Below are positions 14,201-27,123 of a DNA stretch of 64,000 bases, in pieces. The notes below the pieces were generated by a model. It searched no databases. It saw nothing but the letters and a program-made list of their open reading frames with translations, and had not been told where the DNA came from. The stretch is from NCBI GenBank assembly GCA_947561715.1, contig OX387197.1:6321001-6385000 (forward strand), written 5' to 3'. Position numbers and translations under genes: made by a program. How positions within the stretch are numbered: position 1 is the stretch's first letter; each line of letters begins with the position of its first letter. Origin of the DNA: Ascidia mentula. Its lineage: Eukaryota; Chordata; Ascidiacea; Phlebobranchia; Ascidiidae.

Positions 14201-16554
14201 CCCGTATTATCCCTACAAAATATCACAGAGACGTGCGGCACGCGGAAAAGGTAGTGCACAACAGAAATAATGTTGTTTGAGTTGTACCTTTACTCTATTA
14301 CAAACATTCAGCTTCAAAGACAAACAATATTAGCAGCGATTAGCATAAAATCAACGTACGTTTGTCCTATGCATCTTTTGATATATGCAATTTTTTTCGA
14401 CACAAGGTTTTCTGCGTATTCCTAAAACCACTTGAATTCTGATAGTTTAATTTCACCACCATGTCCTTTACGCTGTCGTGATATTAGTTTCTGAAAATTG
14501 AACAAAAACTGCTGTTATACTAGAACTAAATCATGATAAACTGTCACTGCTATATCCTTTAACTGGTTCACATTTATATAACCTTGTTCGTCAGACCAGA
14601 AATTCTCACTGTTTCGCTTATGACTCTTTAACTGATCAAAACTTCAAGCTACCCCTCATGTTTGCTTGACAGTAACATATTAAGAGAGAAATGGATTTTC
14701 GGTCGTTTTACTACAATTAACTGTTGCCATAAGAGGAGCGTACTTCGTAAAATACCACAAAAAAGTGTGTGACATTAAATCTCTGCGACCCAAAAATCGT
14801 CGTGCGGCCCTCCGTAGGGTCGCAACCCGCAGCTTTATAAGTCCAGCGATACATCGTTAAGAGTTATGATGCTTCCTGATGGAAAACAATTGTTTACATG
14901 GAGTTTCCCAAACGACGAAAAACAATGAAGAAAAACATGCTGATTTGTGGAAGAGATTTCTGTGCGTGAAATACTCGATACTTGAAAGAAATTTTCTGAA
15001 AAATCCCCTCGCGTCTCGAGAAACGCCGACGTTTGAAACAACAATATGGACTTCGGTTATGCGGATGGGTGCGCATTGCGCCATTGAAGCTCGAAAAAAA
15101 ACTATTTATGTAAATACTGCAGGGCGACCCCGAGATTCGACGTTTCAAACACAACCAGGTCGGGGATATTTACTCGCCAGTTTGAACAGCTTGAATGCGA
15201 TACTCGGATTTCGTCAAATGTTCCAAATTACCCCGCAATTTACTGCGTACGTCCTTTGATGCTTCTCACTAGCAGGATGGGTCGACTTTCAAAGGAAAGC
15301 CACAATGGATCGTTACAAAACAATGAAGCAACAAACTACAAAGACACAACTAGCAACAAACCAGATCACCACACCATGGAGCACCGCAGAGCGGCTTTTG
15401 GTATAATGTCCAGGCATGTAGATGTAACCTGTGCCCAATTCTCAAAGTACAATACACGTGCGATAAGGGTGAAAGTAACACAACAATAAATGCCTTGACA
15501 TATAGTTGACCCAAGCTAAGTAAAAGTGAAGGTTGACAGACCAAACGCAACTCTGCATAAACAACTTTTTCCATTGGTCAGATTGTTTTGAATTTTAAAA
15601 CGTTAGAATTTCTGAGCGCGTTTCTACATCTGCGTAAAGAGCTGGCTCGTAAAATTTTTCGAAAAATTTATTACATCAAAATCGTTAAAAAAGAACCAAC
15701 ACCTATTGTTCAACAGCAAGATTCCTCAAAACTTACAAACCATTACCATGCTTATTAAAGGCCCACGCGAATTGGAGGAATACCAGAATTATTATTGAAA
15801 AAACTATTACGATTTTGCAGTGTCAACAATATTTGTATGGTTTCGGTCGGTTTCGGATATAACAAATTTCTGAGAGCATCAAGTTAAGTCCATTTTGGGG
15901 GTTTAAATATTTGCATGTGCCATATCACATCAGTGATTCCGTTTTTTCCCAGCACCTATACTGGGAACAAGTGTAGCCATGACAACGTGCAAATCCACAC
16001 ACAAACATCAGCATGCCTCGGTCTAAAGAGAGGCGCGGACAAAACGAAAGAAAAGTCTTATGTCAACAACCTACCCAGGAACTGGAAATTCCCACTTGCG
16101 TGAAAGTACGTGTCATAGCCACGTGGGCGTCTCAAGGTCGAATGGAATTACGTCAACGAAAAATAGAAACGCTTTGTCATCGTTAGACAATAGGTGCGCC
16201 TGAAATACACACTCGCTTGACTTTTATACGTAATATCAGTAAGTGAGGGACCTTTTTACTCCATTTTTCCCAATCGGTTTTCTTTAAAACTTATATGTTT
16301 GAAATAGAAGTGTGAAAGGGATTTTTCCAAGCAAACAATAAAGTGAAATCAATTTTTCATATGAAAGCCAAAGCAATTTTCTATTGCTCAAAGGTGCAAA
16401 TAATTCTGGGTGCAAATACGCATTGACATTAATTATTCTTTTCCTTCTTCTAAAACAAATGACATTAAGCACTTTTTTTTAATTTTAAAACTTGTCCGTC
16501 GCCAACGTCGTACAGAAAACTTTTTTAATGCAACGTTTTACTATATTAATCGAT
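8262..16554. other. gene-free stretch with no strong feature
   Basis: No gene is supported across about 8.3 kb. The longest frames (for example near 14879-15259 plus) have overlapping frames on the other strand, unremarkable composition and no recognisable motif. Only a small direct repeat at 9736-9772 stands out. This is intergenic DNA or possibly a very large intron of a gene outside the window. Confidence 0.45.
9736..9772 (+). repeat. 16-bp direct repeat, two copies
   Basis: GTTTTCTCTCTGTTTT occurs at 9736-9751 and again at 9757-9772, separated by AAAGC. It is a pyrimidine-rich short tandem duplication, probably replication slippage. Confidence 0.7.
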
Positions 16555-16557
16555 ATC

Positions 16558-16612
16558 TCCACCGGGTTTTCTTCTTGGTACATGGGTCGGGCGCTTGACC
16601 AATACTGCCAAT
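16558..16612 (+). repeat. dispersed repeat, copy 1
   Basis: The core ATGGGTCGGGCGCTTGACCA and about 20 bases on each side recur in inverse orientation at 41627-41682. The shared part includes a GGTTTTCTT tract upstream and AAT(A/G)CTGCCAAT downstream. The core is itself partly palindromic (GGTC...GACC). The full extent and class of the repeat are unknown. It may be the 3' part of another tRNA-derived SINE. Confidence 0.5.
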
Positions 16613-17917
16613 AACAATCAAAATCAACAATGAACAAAAAAGAGCGACACCTCCTGGGCAGTAAACACAAAAATAAACTGCCACGAGGGGCGCTGTAGTG
16701 CATGTTAACAAGACCCAGTAAATGCCAGTAATTCGGTACTCAAAAAGGCCGACAGGCACATTTATCCAGCATAATCATACACACATTTGCGACCAGAATA
16801 ACCACAGCTTGCATTGCTACTGCAAGTTTAAAATTTAAAATTAATTTTATTTTTTATTGAAACTGTAAAAAAGGATTGGGTCTTATCCCTAGAAAAACAG
16901 AGCAGTTGGGTCTTCGTAAAAGCAAAGTCTCTCACCCAACTGTTCAGGACATTGCTGTAGTTTGAAGGTCGCCTTTTGTGTTACCCCAAAATATTGCACA
17001 GGAGTTGCGTCTATCAGTGGGTGTTACTGCCACAGGGAAAATAGTTGCACGAAACAATAGTCCTCGTTGTACATTTTAACGTTTATTTTAAACACACTTA
17101 TGTGTGTTCGCTATTTTGAATTCAAGAGAAGAAAAGTTTGCACTAATTGCCACTTCAAAACAAAAGTAATAAACGTTTAAATTGTTTAAAAAGGTGACAA
17201 AATAAAAGCCAACGCCGCCATCGCAGCTATTTTTGCACTGACAGTGTCGAACCGCAGGGTGTTTGTCCCTGTTCGGAAAAATCACCCCACAATATGTGTT
17301 GAATGTTGAAAGATCCTAGTTTTCCATTTTTACAAAAAAACAACACAGGATTGTGTGCTGCCGGCCGAAACATTTTTACAATATATGTTTTAGTATTGGT
17401 TAAAAACAGATAAACACACTTTTCCCCACACACACATCCATTTCACAGGAACATTTTCAGCATTGTTAAAAACACAATTCATGTAGTAGTTTTGACTCAT
17501 GAAATAGTAGAAACGCCAAACAAGTGTGTTTTTTTTCTGGAGATCTCAACAAGTCCAATTATTATTTTTTTTTAATTTATAAAAATTTAGGTTGCAAGGT
17601 CGTTGCTGGACCAGTTTTCCACAATATCTTTATTTGTTACAAAGCGATTAACACTGTAAGTAAATTTTAACTCACAGAAACTAGAACAAAGCCAAGAAGT
17701 TTCGATTGTTTTTTGTGCAAAATATCAACAACAAAAAAATGAAAAATTAAACAATAGAAGAAAATCAAAAGTGCAACGAAATTTTAACTTACAGAAACTA
17801 CAACAATGCACTAAACATCTGATGTCTATAACAAATTAGCGACAACTTCCAACGCAATCCGCATGTAGCAACTGCCTAACAGGGCGAACAAAGGCCAGAA
17901 ACCACATTGAACGAAGC
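16613..17917. other. no gene seen
   Basis: AT-rich sequence with A- and T-runs. No coding frame or repeat is recognised across about 1.3 kb. Confidence 0.5.
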
Positions 17918-18115
17918 AATTATATATTAAATTCCACAAAGCGATCTGTGAGTTCAGATGGATTTTTGTTGAGAAAAATATATTTTGCCTAAAAGTTCAA
18001 ATATAATTTTTGAAAAAGTTGGAGAAACTGATGATGGCTTTTTAGGCGAAACATATTTTTCTTATTAAAAAATCCATCCATCTCAGATCGCTTTGTGGAA
18101 TTTAATATATAATTG
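17918..18115. mobile_element. foldback MITE, 198 bp
   Basis: The outer 32 bases at 17918-17949 are an exact reverse complement of the last 32 bases ending at 18115. The arms begin CAATTATATATTAAATTCCA and continue through an imperfect region to about 80 bases each, so nearly the whole element folds into one long hairpin. Inner arm matches include GATGGATTTTT, AGAAAAATAT and GCCTAAAA on both sides. There is no coding capacity. The AT-rich palindromic ends hide the target duplication (TA or AATT would fit). Ciona has described MITE families (Cimi type); I could not compare sequences. Confidence 0.8.
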
Positions 18116-21100
18116 TATCGATACGGTGTGCGATCGACAGCCTGCCAGGGGCCTTTGGTTTTCAAATTGATCCAGTTTTTTATTCTTTACTCAGATTGAA
18201 GGAAGCAATTGACAATAAAATTCCAATCTGATTTCGATTCAATAAGGTGAAAGTTAAGCTTTGACCTAACCCAGCTGCCAAGCAAGAAAAGTAAGGGATT
18301 TCCAAACCAGTCATCGATTGATAATAAACCGCAATTTAAGGTGGCGTGTTTCATCTGGGAAAATCCAGCCAACATGTAAACGTGGGTCTGTTGGTGTTGT
18401 GTTTTGGATGGTAACACGCTAGCAACGGCCAATATATCAAATAAACTAAGTCCTTTAAATTTTCATTTAAGTCAGGACAAAGCTCTACGCAAAACAGCGT
18501 GAATGGTTTCAAAATTTCACACCCAGATGAAAAACCCTCGTAAAAGTCACGTAGGCACGTGACGTCATGAGGTATTTTGTTGAAATAATTGCGAAGGAAA
18601 AGGTCGAAGTTATCGCCTTACCTGAGCAAAACCTTTTCGCTCATGGTGTTACAGGGCTGGCGTTAAAGAAAGTTCAAGTTCACTGAACAGCATTTGATTG
18701 ATGACTCGATTGATGCGCTAAAGTGATGATTACCAAATACGAAACCCTTTCACACAGGCAAAAGGTCGTGTTAGCGGCCTTGGGCCTGTTCTAATCCTTT
18801 ATCATCAATAGGTATTTGCAAAACATACAAAAAATGCTAATGCAGAGCCACAGAAAACAATTAAACTTTCAACCTAATTTGACGAAACGAGTCACCTACT
18901 GGAATTCAGTAAACCACGGATTTCCAGTAGTTTTTTCGTGACAAATCAACCATTTTACGCACTAAATTACAGAATGTACTTTGCAGTCATTTCGAAGGAA
19001 AAGTTAACACAACAGCAGTCGACCTTGACCGGGAGTTTCCAAACTCATTTTACAACAGTCATCGGCTATGTCCCCATCTCCTACTTGTTTTATGACATTG
19101 TTCTACTCAAGTTCCCCAAACTAAACTCAATGACATAAACCGGGTTACGATCGGAATAGCCAGACCAAAAAATCGTCATGCTGCCATGTCTTGACGAATG
19201 CAGTATATGATAAATTGTGATTTTGAAGATTATTACTCAAAACTGATGACTGATTATTGACATGATTTGTTGTTTGTTTGTCAATGCACGCCACATAAAT
19301 GAAAAATCCGCATTTAGGGCAAGTTAGCACGTATGGATAAAAAAAATGGGCAAAAAAATAAAAATAAGCACTTTTATCAAGCACTCTTAAACTCGATTTT
19401 CACGACGATCATAAAAGTGCAAGAACGTGTAGGACGTGGACCACAAAACACACCATGACGCGATCCCAGCCTTGTCAAGTCAAAGAGAAATTCAAAACAT
19501 AATTGGCATAATTTTTCATATGGAGGGTTGAACGCCATAACAAAAATCGAAACTGAAACGAAACGTTCTCCTTTCGAACGTCGTTGCCATAGCAGGCGAT
19601 TACGGCGCATTCTGGAGGATCGCAAGCTGCTGTTTTGTTTTGCAATCGCGCGTCAAGCCAAGAGGAACAACGATACAGAACCGAAGTTTCTGTTTTGTCG
19701 AAATTCAACGCGATAAACCCGGGGGTGACACCTACGTTTTACGACTGGGGAGAATAGTTATAGCCTACTTAAAGTGTGACAGTCCTTAAACCATGGAAGT
19801 ACAACACAGCAGGCACGCGTTACAAATTTGGCATGCCATTGGTTTAAAAATAGAACGCGGGCAGATTTTTACCTTTCGAATGTCGTGAACTGTATGTTGC
19901 TTTCAATCAAACAACCTTCAATCAACCATTTTTACAAACAGATTTTAGGCCATCGCCCCTAAATATCTGTTTAAGTTGCGCATCCCTGCTTTATAAACTC
20001 GTGTTTTTGTTTATAGTTCTGATTATACAATGTAATAACTTTGCCATCCGTTCTACCGAAGCACAGGAGTTGACATGATTCAGCAAATATTCTTCAATGC
20101 TTTTTTTTTCACAAATATGTTGCCTCTTAGACTTTCCTGAAGAAGTATTTGCGTTTTTCTTTTGCCCTTAAACAAACCTGCAAAATGTGTAGTCGAAACT
20201 TTCTTATCTGTAACAACTTCTGCTGGAGACATCAAAGCGACTCCAAATAGAATGAATTTACCCCGAATCCTATCGGCTTTCTGTGGCGCGTTGTCTTCTT
20301 TTGGGGTGGAGCAATACGACCCCATTTTTAGGTGGCTATCTATAGCTGGAGTTTTGCGAACAAGAGAAATTCGTAGGCGTGGCATGAACCTGAACAGGAA
20401 GAAGAACCTCTTTCTCCAACTTCAAAACGCCCGCGCTTTACAATAAGTCATATTTTTATGCTTTCTGTTAACAAACCATCAGCTGTTACAAACGTGCACT
20501 AACGATGTCGGAGAGTGCATGCTGTATGCCTTTTGCAATAAAAAATACCAACTGCTACAACGCACGGTTTCGGGAACAAGGCGCTTTAGGAAACGTGATT
20601 TTATGAAATTGTTTGAACAAGTGCGTGTATTCCCAGTATATACTTCATGCTTAGCTAGCCCATATCACGACCTAGTTTCTGATTTTCCCGCGCAAAATTC
20701 GTGCGTTGCGTTCGAAACCAACTCGTTGATGGTTCGCACGCACTGCTGGTTTCACAATGTTTCCATTAGTACGAAATGTTTTTGCCACCAAAAAGCTTTC
20801 ACACACTCCACAATGCACGATCGCGTGCCATACCGACTATCAGGGCACATCAATGCAACGCCAGGAAACCTGTACGAATCTTCTATACATATACTGGAAA
20901 TACTGTAACCCAATTGCTACATTTTGCATAAACAAACAAATCTGTATATCGCTAAAACTGGTAAATATGTATAATTCTGGTGCGTTACTGGGCAAATAGC
21001 CAACGCCCGCAAAGGCGCAAGACACATTCAACAAGTATAGAATATCCAATATTCGCAGGGTAGCGAGGGTGCCAAACGATTTATACAACATGAACAACGC

Positions 21101-22653
21101 TGAAACAACAGACAACACATGACATATTTGACAAATGAGATGGCCTGCTACTCGCGAAGGGATTTGCCTCGCTAGCAGGGCAAGTTGCATGTTACACAAC
21201 TTTGACGAGTTTCGATTCCGCTTTTCAATGAGTTCACGCGAATATCGGTACATATTCTTGTTGCACATTCATTGGCCGAAGAAAACGTATACTGTTCTAT
21301 ATGTTGAACAAAAAGCGTATATTGACATATATTTAATTACCTTATGTGAATGACGTCACAAGAATTTGCGCAGAAAGGTGCAATGCATTTGCGCATTTAT
21401 GCCCAGCAAATTAAACAGGTTTGATCTAAATTCCGCGCAATGCAACACAATTCACTGCAAACAGAATGCAATCCATGAGGATATAAATAGCCACTAAACT
21501 ACACCATATCAATTTGCAACAGGCCAATCACCCAGAACCAAAACATAACCAACTTTGAACATGCCATAAGATATTTAATTCCTGTCACAATATGCACATA
21601 ACCTTCCTGATACGGAAAATATATACAAACGTTTGCTGTACTGTAAAGTCACTATTCCGGGTGAATATAAAGTTAAAACAACAAACACAAGGTCGCGTTA
21701 ACGACTGCAAAACAGGAACCGATATTTTGAGTGGTTCCTCTTCGAGCTTAACAGCTGTCGTAGTGTTAAGTCGCTTTAGTACACTCTCTGTGAGCAATGC
21801 AAACTTTGAAACAACCACGCCCAGACTGGTACCTACTTTTTCTTGCTCTCTTGGCTGTCAACTGCAATGAAGAAGTAATGGTGAACAAGAAAATGTTGCC
21901 AGTTCTGCCCAGTTGCCAGGGCACTATTGCTGCTGCCGAGTACAACCAAATATCGAAAAATTATGCTTCGCACTACGTTTAGGAAAAAAAGGAGACACTT
22001 TGTTCACAAACAGTTGCTAGAAGCCAAGTTTGAATTCTCCAGTCTTTCCTATCTGTGTGACTCCAAGGTTGGAAAAATGCAAACCCTATTTCAAGTTGGA
22101 TCGTCCTGTTAAAGATGCATATTTGCTGCAATGCACTGATTGTTGCTGCGACAATACTGCTCGACATTTTGGTCTCGGTGAGGCGGAATGCAGTTTCGCG
22201 TTTACAAACAAAACGGAAAAAAACGTACTCACCCCGAATGTTGCACTACACGCAACCTTTTAACAATCGTACCCTGCTAAACCAAATAACTATTAGCTGC
22301 CAAACAACTAGTGTAGCGGAACAAGATTCAAAGCAAGGATATCTGCACTGCGGCAATTCGGTTTTAAATACAAGGGGAAATTGCGCGCACACAAACCGTA
22401 ACGCACCCACAAACGCGCGGAACGACCGCCCAAAATCCCCGAGGATATTTTTAACCCGCATCGGGGGAAAACCCCTCGGCTGCTGCGCTGAAGAAAAACA
22501 TGTTGGGTCGTGTCAGACAGTTTCTTTCTGGCATCATACAAATATATGATAACAAGTAGACAATCAATGCTACTGGCTTATTTCAAAGAGAAAAGATGAA
22601 TCGTCGTATGGCATGACACCACGTATTGCCCACCGTTGCAGCATCATTAGTTT
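18116..22653. other. gene-free stretch, one weak coding candidate
   Basis: No gene is firmly supported. One minus-strand frame starts at an ATG at 20327-20325, in a good context (AAAAATGGG), and reads MGSYCSTPKEDNAPQK before a possible GTAAAT donor after about 22 codons. MG...S with a nearby Cys resembles an N-myristoylation and palmitoylation start. I found no following exon, so I do not annotate it as a gene. CRE octamers TGACGTCA occur at 18560-18567 and 21351-21358. Confidence 0.4.
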
Positions 22654-22669
22654 CTTACTCAAATAGAAT
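22654..22669 (-). other. spliced-leader-like 16-mer
   Basis: On the minus strand the sequence reads ATTCTATTTGAGTAAG. It differs at one base from the 16-nt Ciona trans-spliced leader as I remember it (ATTCTATTTGAATAAG). It is not followed by a GT donor, so it is not an SL RNA gene. It is followed after six bases by ATGATGCTGCAACGGTGG and a 25-codon open frame ending in TAG. A retrocopy of a trans-spliced mRNA, or coincidence, would both explain it. Confidence 0.3.
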
Positions 22670-22977
22670 CTACATGAACGGTTTCATGTATTACATTGTG
22701 TAGCAAAAGAACAAGGAATGTTGTTGTGGACAAACGGCTACATAACGACAAAAAATCGCGGAATTAAGAGCACGAATTCACGATTTTGGTGCAAACGGAG
22801 AAAGCTGCACGGGTTTTTGACACACGGAAAGCACCAAGATTGCAGCAGCGCGTAAAATTACACTCCATTTTGACTCACACACCAAAAATTATCATACATT
22901 TATCATGGGGGCGGGACCATGCGAGCAAAACGTTGACAAAGAGTGTTTACACTGTAGTTTTTATATTTACAATGAGG
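22670..22977. other. no feature seen
   Basis: About 300 bases of AT-rich sequence between the leader-like 16-mer and the SINE hairpin. No coding frame with support. Confidence 0.5.
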
Positions 22978-23032
22978 TTCACAGGCTTCGCATTCAGCTA
23001 GGCTGCAATGCCTTGACCGCGAAGCCTGTGAA
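22978..23032. repeat. SINE-derived hairpin with 14-bp perfect arms
   Basis: Arm TTCACAGGCTTCGC (22978-22991) is exactly reverse-complementary to GCGAAGCCTGTGAA (23019-23032). The loop holds a second short inverted repeat (AGGC/GCCT around TGCAAT). The right half matches the SINE tail block seen at 8192-8248 and in 34398-34617. The left arm replaces the usual GTGGCTGATC sequence. It therefore looks like a SINE tail that has become palindromic. Confidence 0.7.
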
Positions 23033-26000
23033 ACTTGTGATCGAAACACGAGTGCTGATATCGCCGACCCTGCCTTGTTATGCAAAAGCATGTAACGCTT
23101 CTGCGCTATTTACAATGATTAGCGTTTAAACATTACAACCACAAGCAAAAAAGCGTGTATATTACACTGGAATATGGACAATGTTCTTGAACGACACTAA
23201 TTTGTATCAAACTGGCGAGTCAGCTCGAAGACCCAACGGGTCACTCATAGTTCAATGTATATAATTCATAAATTTTCCATTAAAGTGTTCCCGACTATAG
23301 CTTTCCAAAGCAAGATGCTTTCAACATACATTGCAACAGCAAACAAGCAACAAGAGCCCAAGGCGTGGGCTTTGACCTTGAGATTAAACAATTGAGCATC
23401 ATGTATGATCCGGAATTGACGACCAATTTATGTAACATGTTCATCAAACATATGCAAAATGTAAACATCGAGTAACACTAGACATGGCAGCGAAACTACC
23501 AAATCAAAACCACAATGTGCAAGCTGCAGAATCACTTGAGTCGCAAAAAACCCTCGTGTCATAATTATGAAACCGCGAAGGGAAATTTTACACACGACAT
23601 GTTTTAGAAATAGAACTGGCATTGACAAGCACCTGTGGCAGCTTAAAGAAAGGATATCCTGCATCTATCAAAAAAGAGCGGATAAAATCAACAGGAATCC
23701 ACCCACCGCAGTGCACAGCTACACAGGAAGACAGGGAATTCCAAAGGAATCTCTTAACCTATACAGAAAGAGACTGCGCATTGCCACATTACCAAGGAGG
23801 CTATATTCATATTAAAGCTTTCCTTTTCCTAAATACAAATTGCTACAAATGAATGTAAACAGATTAAAAAATGAAAGCAAATGTATAAAGCACCAAAATG
23901 TCTGAAGTTGTATCTTTGTAAATCTAAATGCAGAGGGCGGCATCAAAAGGATTATTCTAACACTAGACTTGTTTCCAAATCTTGGCAATATAAAACAATT
24001 GCATGCACTACTTCCAGCAGCACAGGCATGTCTTTTTAGTTTTGTTATTTCCTATTGCAAAGGAGCTATAAGGTTGCACGAATTTCGCAAACATTATTAG
24101 AAATTCTGTTCATTGCAATATAAACATTCCCTGCACCTCAACCTACAACAATACGATCACTGCAATTTGCAGTTACTCAAACCCTCCGTATAGTCTACAG
24201 CTCCATAGAGATATGGCTGCAGACGGACATGTTTGCTCAAATCGCGCAGTCACAACAATGAGAGGTCGCGAGACTATTAAACTGCCGCAACTGAACGGGG
24301 CAACCGAAACTGAGTGGCTTAATTCAATTTGAGTTAACCTGTATCTTTGCGCTTAGAGGTTTGGCAAACAATCAATGCTGATTGCCACACTGGCCATAAG
24401 CGATTGCAGCAATAATGTCCTATGCTTGAAACAACGCTGTAAAACTGCAAACAAAGAACAGTCACACCTCATTACATTTCGAAAAGGCCGCTTCCTGAAC
24501 AACTGAAAGTTTGCTTCATTGCAGCAGTTTTCAATTCCTTGAACGCGTAGAATTTAACTGTAACCTGTATCTGAACTTCCTGCTAGAATATTTTGACCAC
24601 ACATAACGTCAAGTGGTCTGCATAGTTAAATACGTCAACCGCACTTGGTACCCTTGTTTGTATACCAGCCACTAAAGCTAGCAGTTGAATAACAGCCCAT
24701 ACAATCAGAGACTTCCAATGTTAACAATCGACAATTGTTTGCATAATGACCCAACGAATAGCCATGTGTGACTTAACAAACGCCTCTTTGTATTAACAGT
24801 AGACACAAGTAGCTGCTTTACAAGTTTATATTGAAGAATTCTGAAGAAACTATGTCGTTGAAAAAGCGGAACGTTTTATTCATCAACGCAACGTGATGTG
24901 AGACAAAGTTTGCTGGTGACATTTGCATAACGGTCACTTTGAATACATTTCTGCATTTAAAACCTTCTTGCATACGCTATCCCAAACTCCGCAAATACCC
25001 TGCAATACACTGATACCCAATTCCGTAATTTTTAGTCTTAACTATATCAGAATAAAAAGTCACACAAGTATCAGTGTTTCGGCCTTTTTCTAATGCTTGC
25101 GGTCAATAGCCTTGAAAGTACAGATATACGTCCAAAACAGTAAAGGAAACCTTGGCCAAACACCACATAAATAAAATAAAAAGATAAACAGCAAAAACAG
25201 TTTGAATCAATTCAAAACATAGAATGCGTCGTATATGGCACTGTTCCACTGTATACGTAGCACTAAGGAAATGCAATAGTTCAGTGTTTCACGCCAACGG
25301 CCATTGCCAACATTAAAACAGAATGTTTCTTTAAAAAAATCATTTGAAACCGATTTATTGTCGCAGCAAATAAAACAAAATAAATAGGGATTCAGTTGGT
25401 AAAAACGTAAAACGAGTGAGTATGTCGGCACAGAGTGGTGCAAGTTTATTGGAAATGTTACTTTTTTGGAAATGTTATTTAAACTTACACTTTACATAAA
25501 CCGGTCAGCAAGCCACGTAAATTTGATGACTATTTCTATGCTAAGGGAAATTCAAAAAAAATTTTGATTTGGTGAAGAGCAACCGCAATGGTTTTGTCAG
25601 CAAATGGCTTTTGTCACATACAAATGCATTGGTCGGATGACCCGAGACGAGGCAAAATGTCATGAAAAGGCCAACATCTGGTTACCTTCACTGGCAAAAA
25701 CGATTATTTGGCTTCAAAGCTGTCGCGATCAAGTGATTGGAACCACCCGTAGTTCGGCGGTCGGTTTTGTTTGCCAATAAAGCTGTGCGCTGTTTCGTGT
25801 CAGCGTTTGCCATGGTAACAGTAAACCTAGTCTGGGCCGAACGGAAATAGACTTCAATCGGGTTGCTCGGAAGAATATGAAAAATTGTCGAAGAACATGG
25901 GCCGGACAATTGATGTGATTTCGAACCACAACTAACACGCGACTACCATTTATCATCAGTTTATGACGTTTCGAGCGAATTACAGCGACCCTATTACACC

Positions 26001-27123
26001 ATAAACGGTACCAGACAAACGGCGAACTGTTTGATCCACGGAGAGAGGTTGCTGGATGGTGGAAAGCACCAGACAATTAGTGACGACCCTCTGACACAAC
26101 AAAAGGTCCGATGGTGCAATACAGCCAATGTATCACTTTCGAGTGTTTTAAACTGAAAAAGTACAGTGAGTCAGCGCACCCTAGTGGCCGAGATAGTGTT
26201 TATACAACTGACACAATATACATAGTAAGCCAAACATTGTACGTTTTTTTTTCGAAAACTGAATTTAAATCAATGCCAACCGCTTTATAACGTATTGTGT
26301 GACAAAATTGCACTTGTAGCGCTGTTATATGGTACGAGACCCGTGCTGCTATCTTGATGTAACACACAAATTAGATGCAAAATTATGGCACCAAAACGCA
26401 TGAAATTTGGGTCGAATTTTCGAAAAGCATTAGACAAGTGTCAAAGATAACAAAATCCAACCCTGCTGATGTTTATACCAAATTAGCGGTTTAACAGAAG
26501 TTATAATTTTTGGGTGTTGGAATTCATCAACACGATTACCAACGAAGGTACAAAAAAAATGGTTTTGGTAATTTGCTACTGAAAATCGTCCACTTTCTAA
26601 GGTTGTTACAAAATGGCACACAGTGCATATTACAGAGCAAAACTAATTGTTTGCTGAAATAACAAGGTTTTTGCTATATACCCCGTTTTATCGGACAGAT
26701 GACACATTTACCACTTGAGAGGAAAAAAGTTGAGTTTTTTTACGTCCAATAAGCAACCAATGTTTTTTTTTCAATACGTTTTTGCCCTCCGAGGTGGTTC
26801 TTTTCCGTCTAAACCAAAAAGGAGTTTACTAACCGCCGCTTTAACCGCAAAGTGATTAAACATGGATCGGATTTACGTTGATAATGGCAACTCCTGAAAG
26901 AATGACACAGACTTTTAAAGACTGCTTTCCCCTGAGGAATTGCCGGGTTATCCCAAAGAGGACCAGAAACACCCTCCTCTTCAAAATAAATAAAGATTTC
27001 CTAGGACGGGATGACGCACTACAAACGGGAATTCCTTCCATGAATAATGAAGACGACGCGTTGAGCTCATGGGACTAAACGGTTTCCTTCCAAGAGCGGT
27101 TGCCGTCGGTTCTGATGACGCCA
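23033..27123. other. gene-free stretch up to the XPOT stop codon
   Basis: No gene is supported. The part nearest 27123 must contain the exportin-T 3' UTR, but I saw no convincing minus-strand AATAAA signal close to the stop. The rest shows no coding frame with splice support. Confidence 0.45.

Noticed and set aside
14879..15259. 126-codon open frame
   Set aside because: Three overlapping frames on the other strand, no family motif, no splice signals that extend it. Likely chance.
22115..22549. 144-codon open frame, longest in the left desert
   Set aside because: The composition looks like translated non-coding DNA, there is no recognisable domain, and competing frames lie on the other strand.
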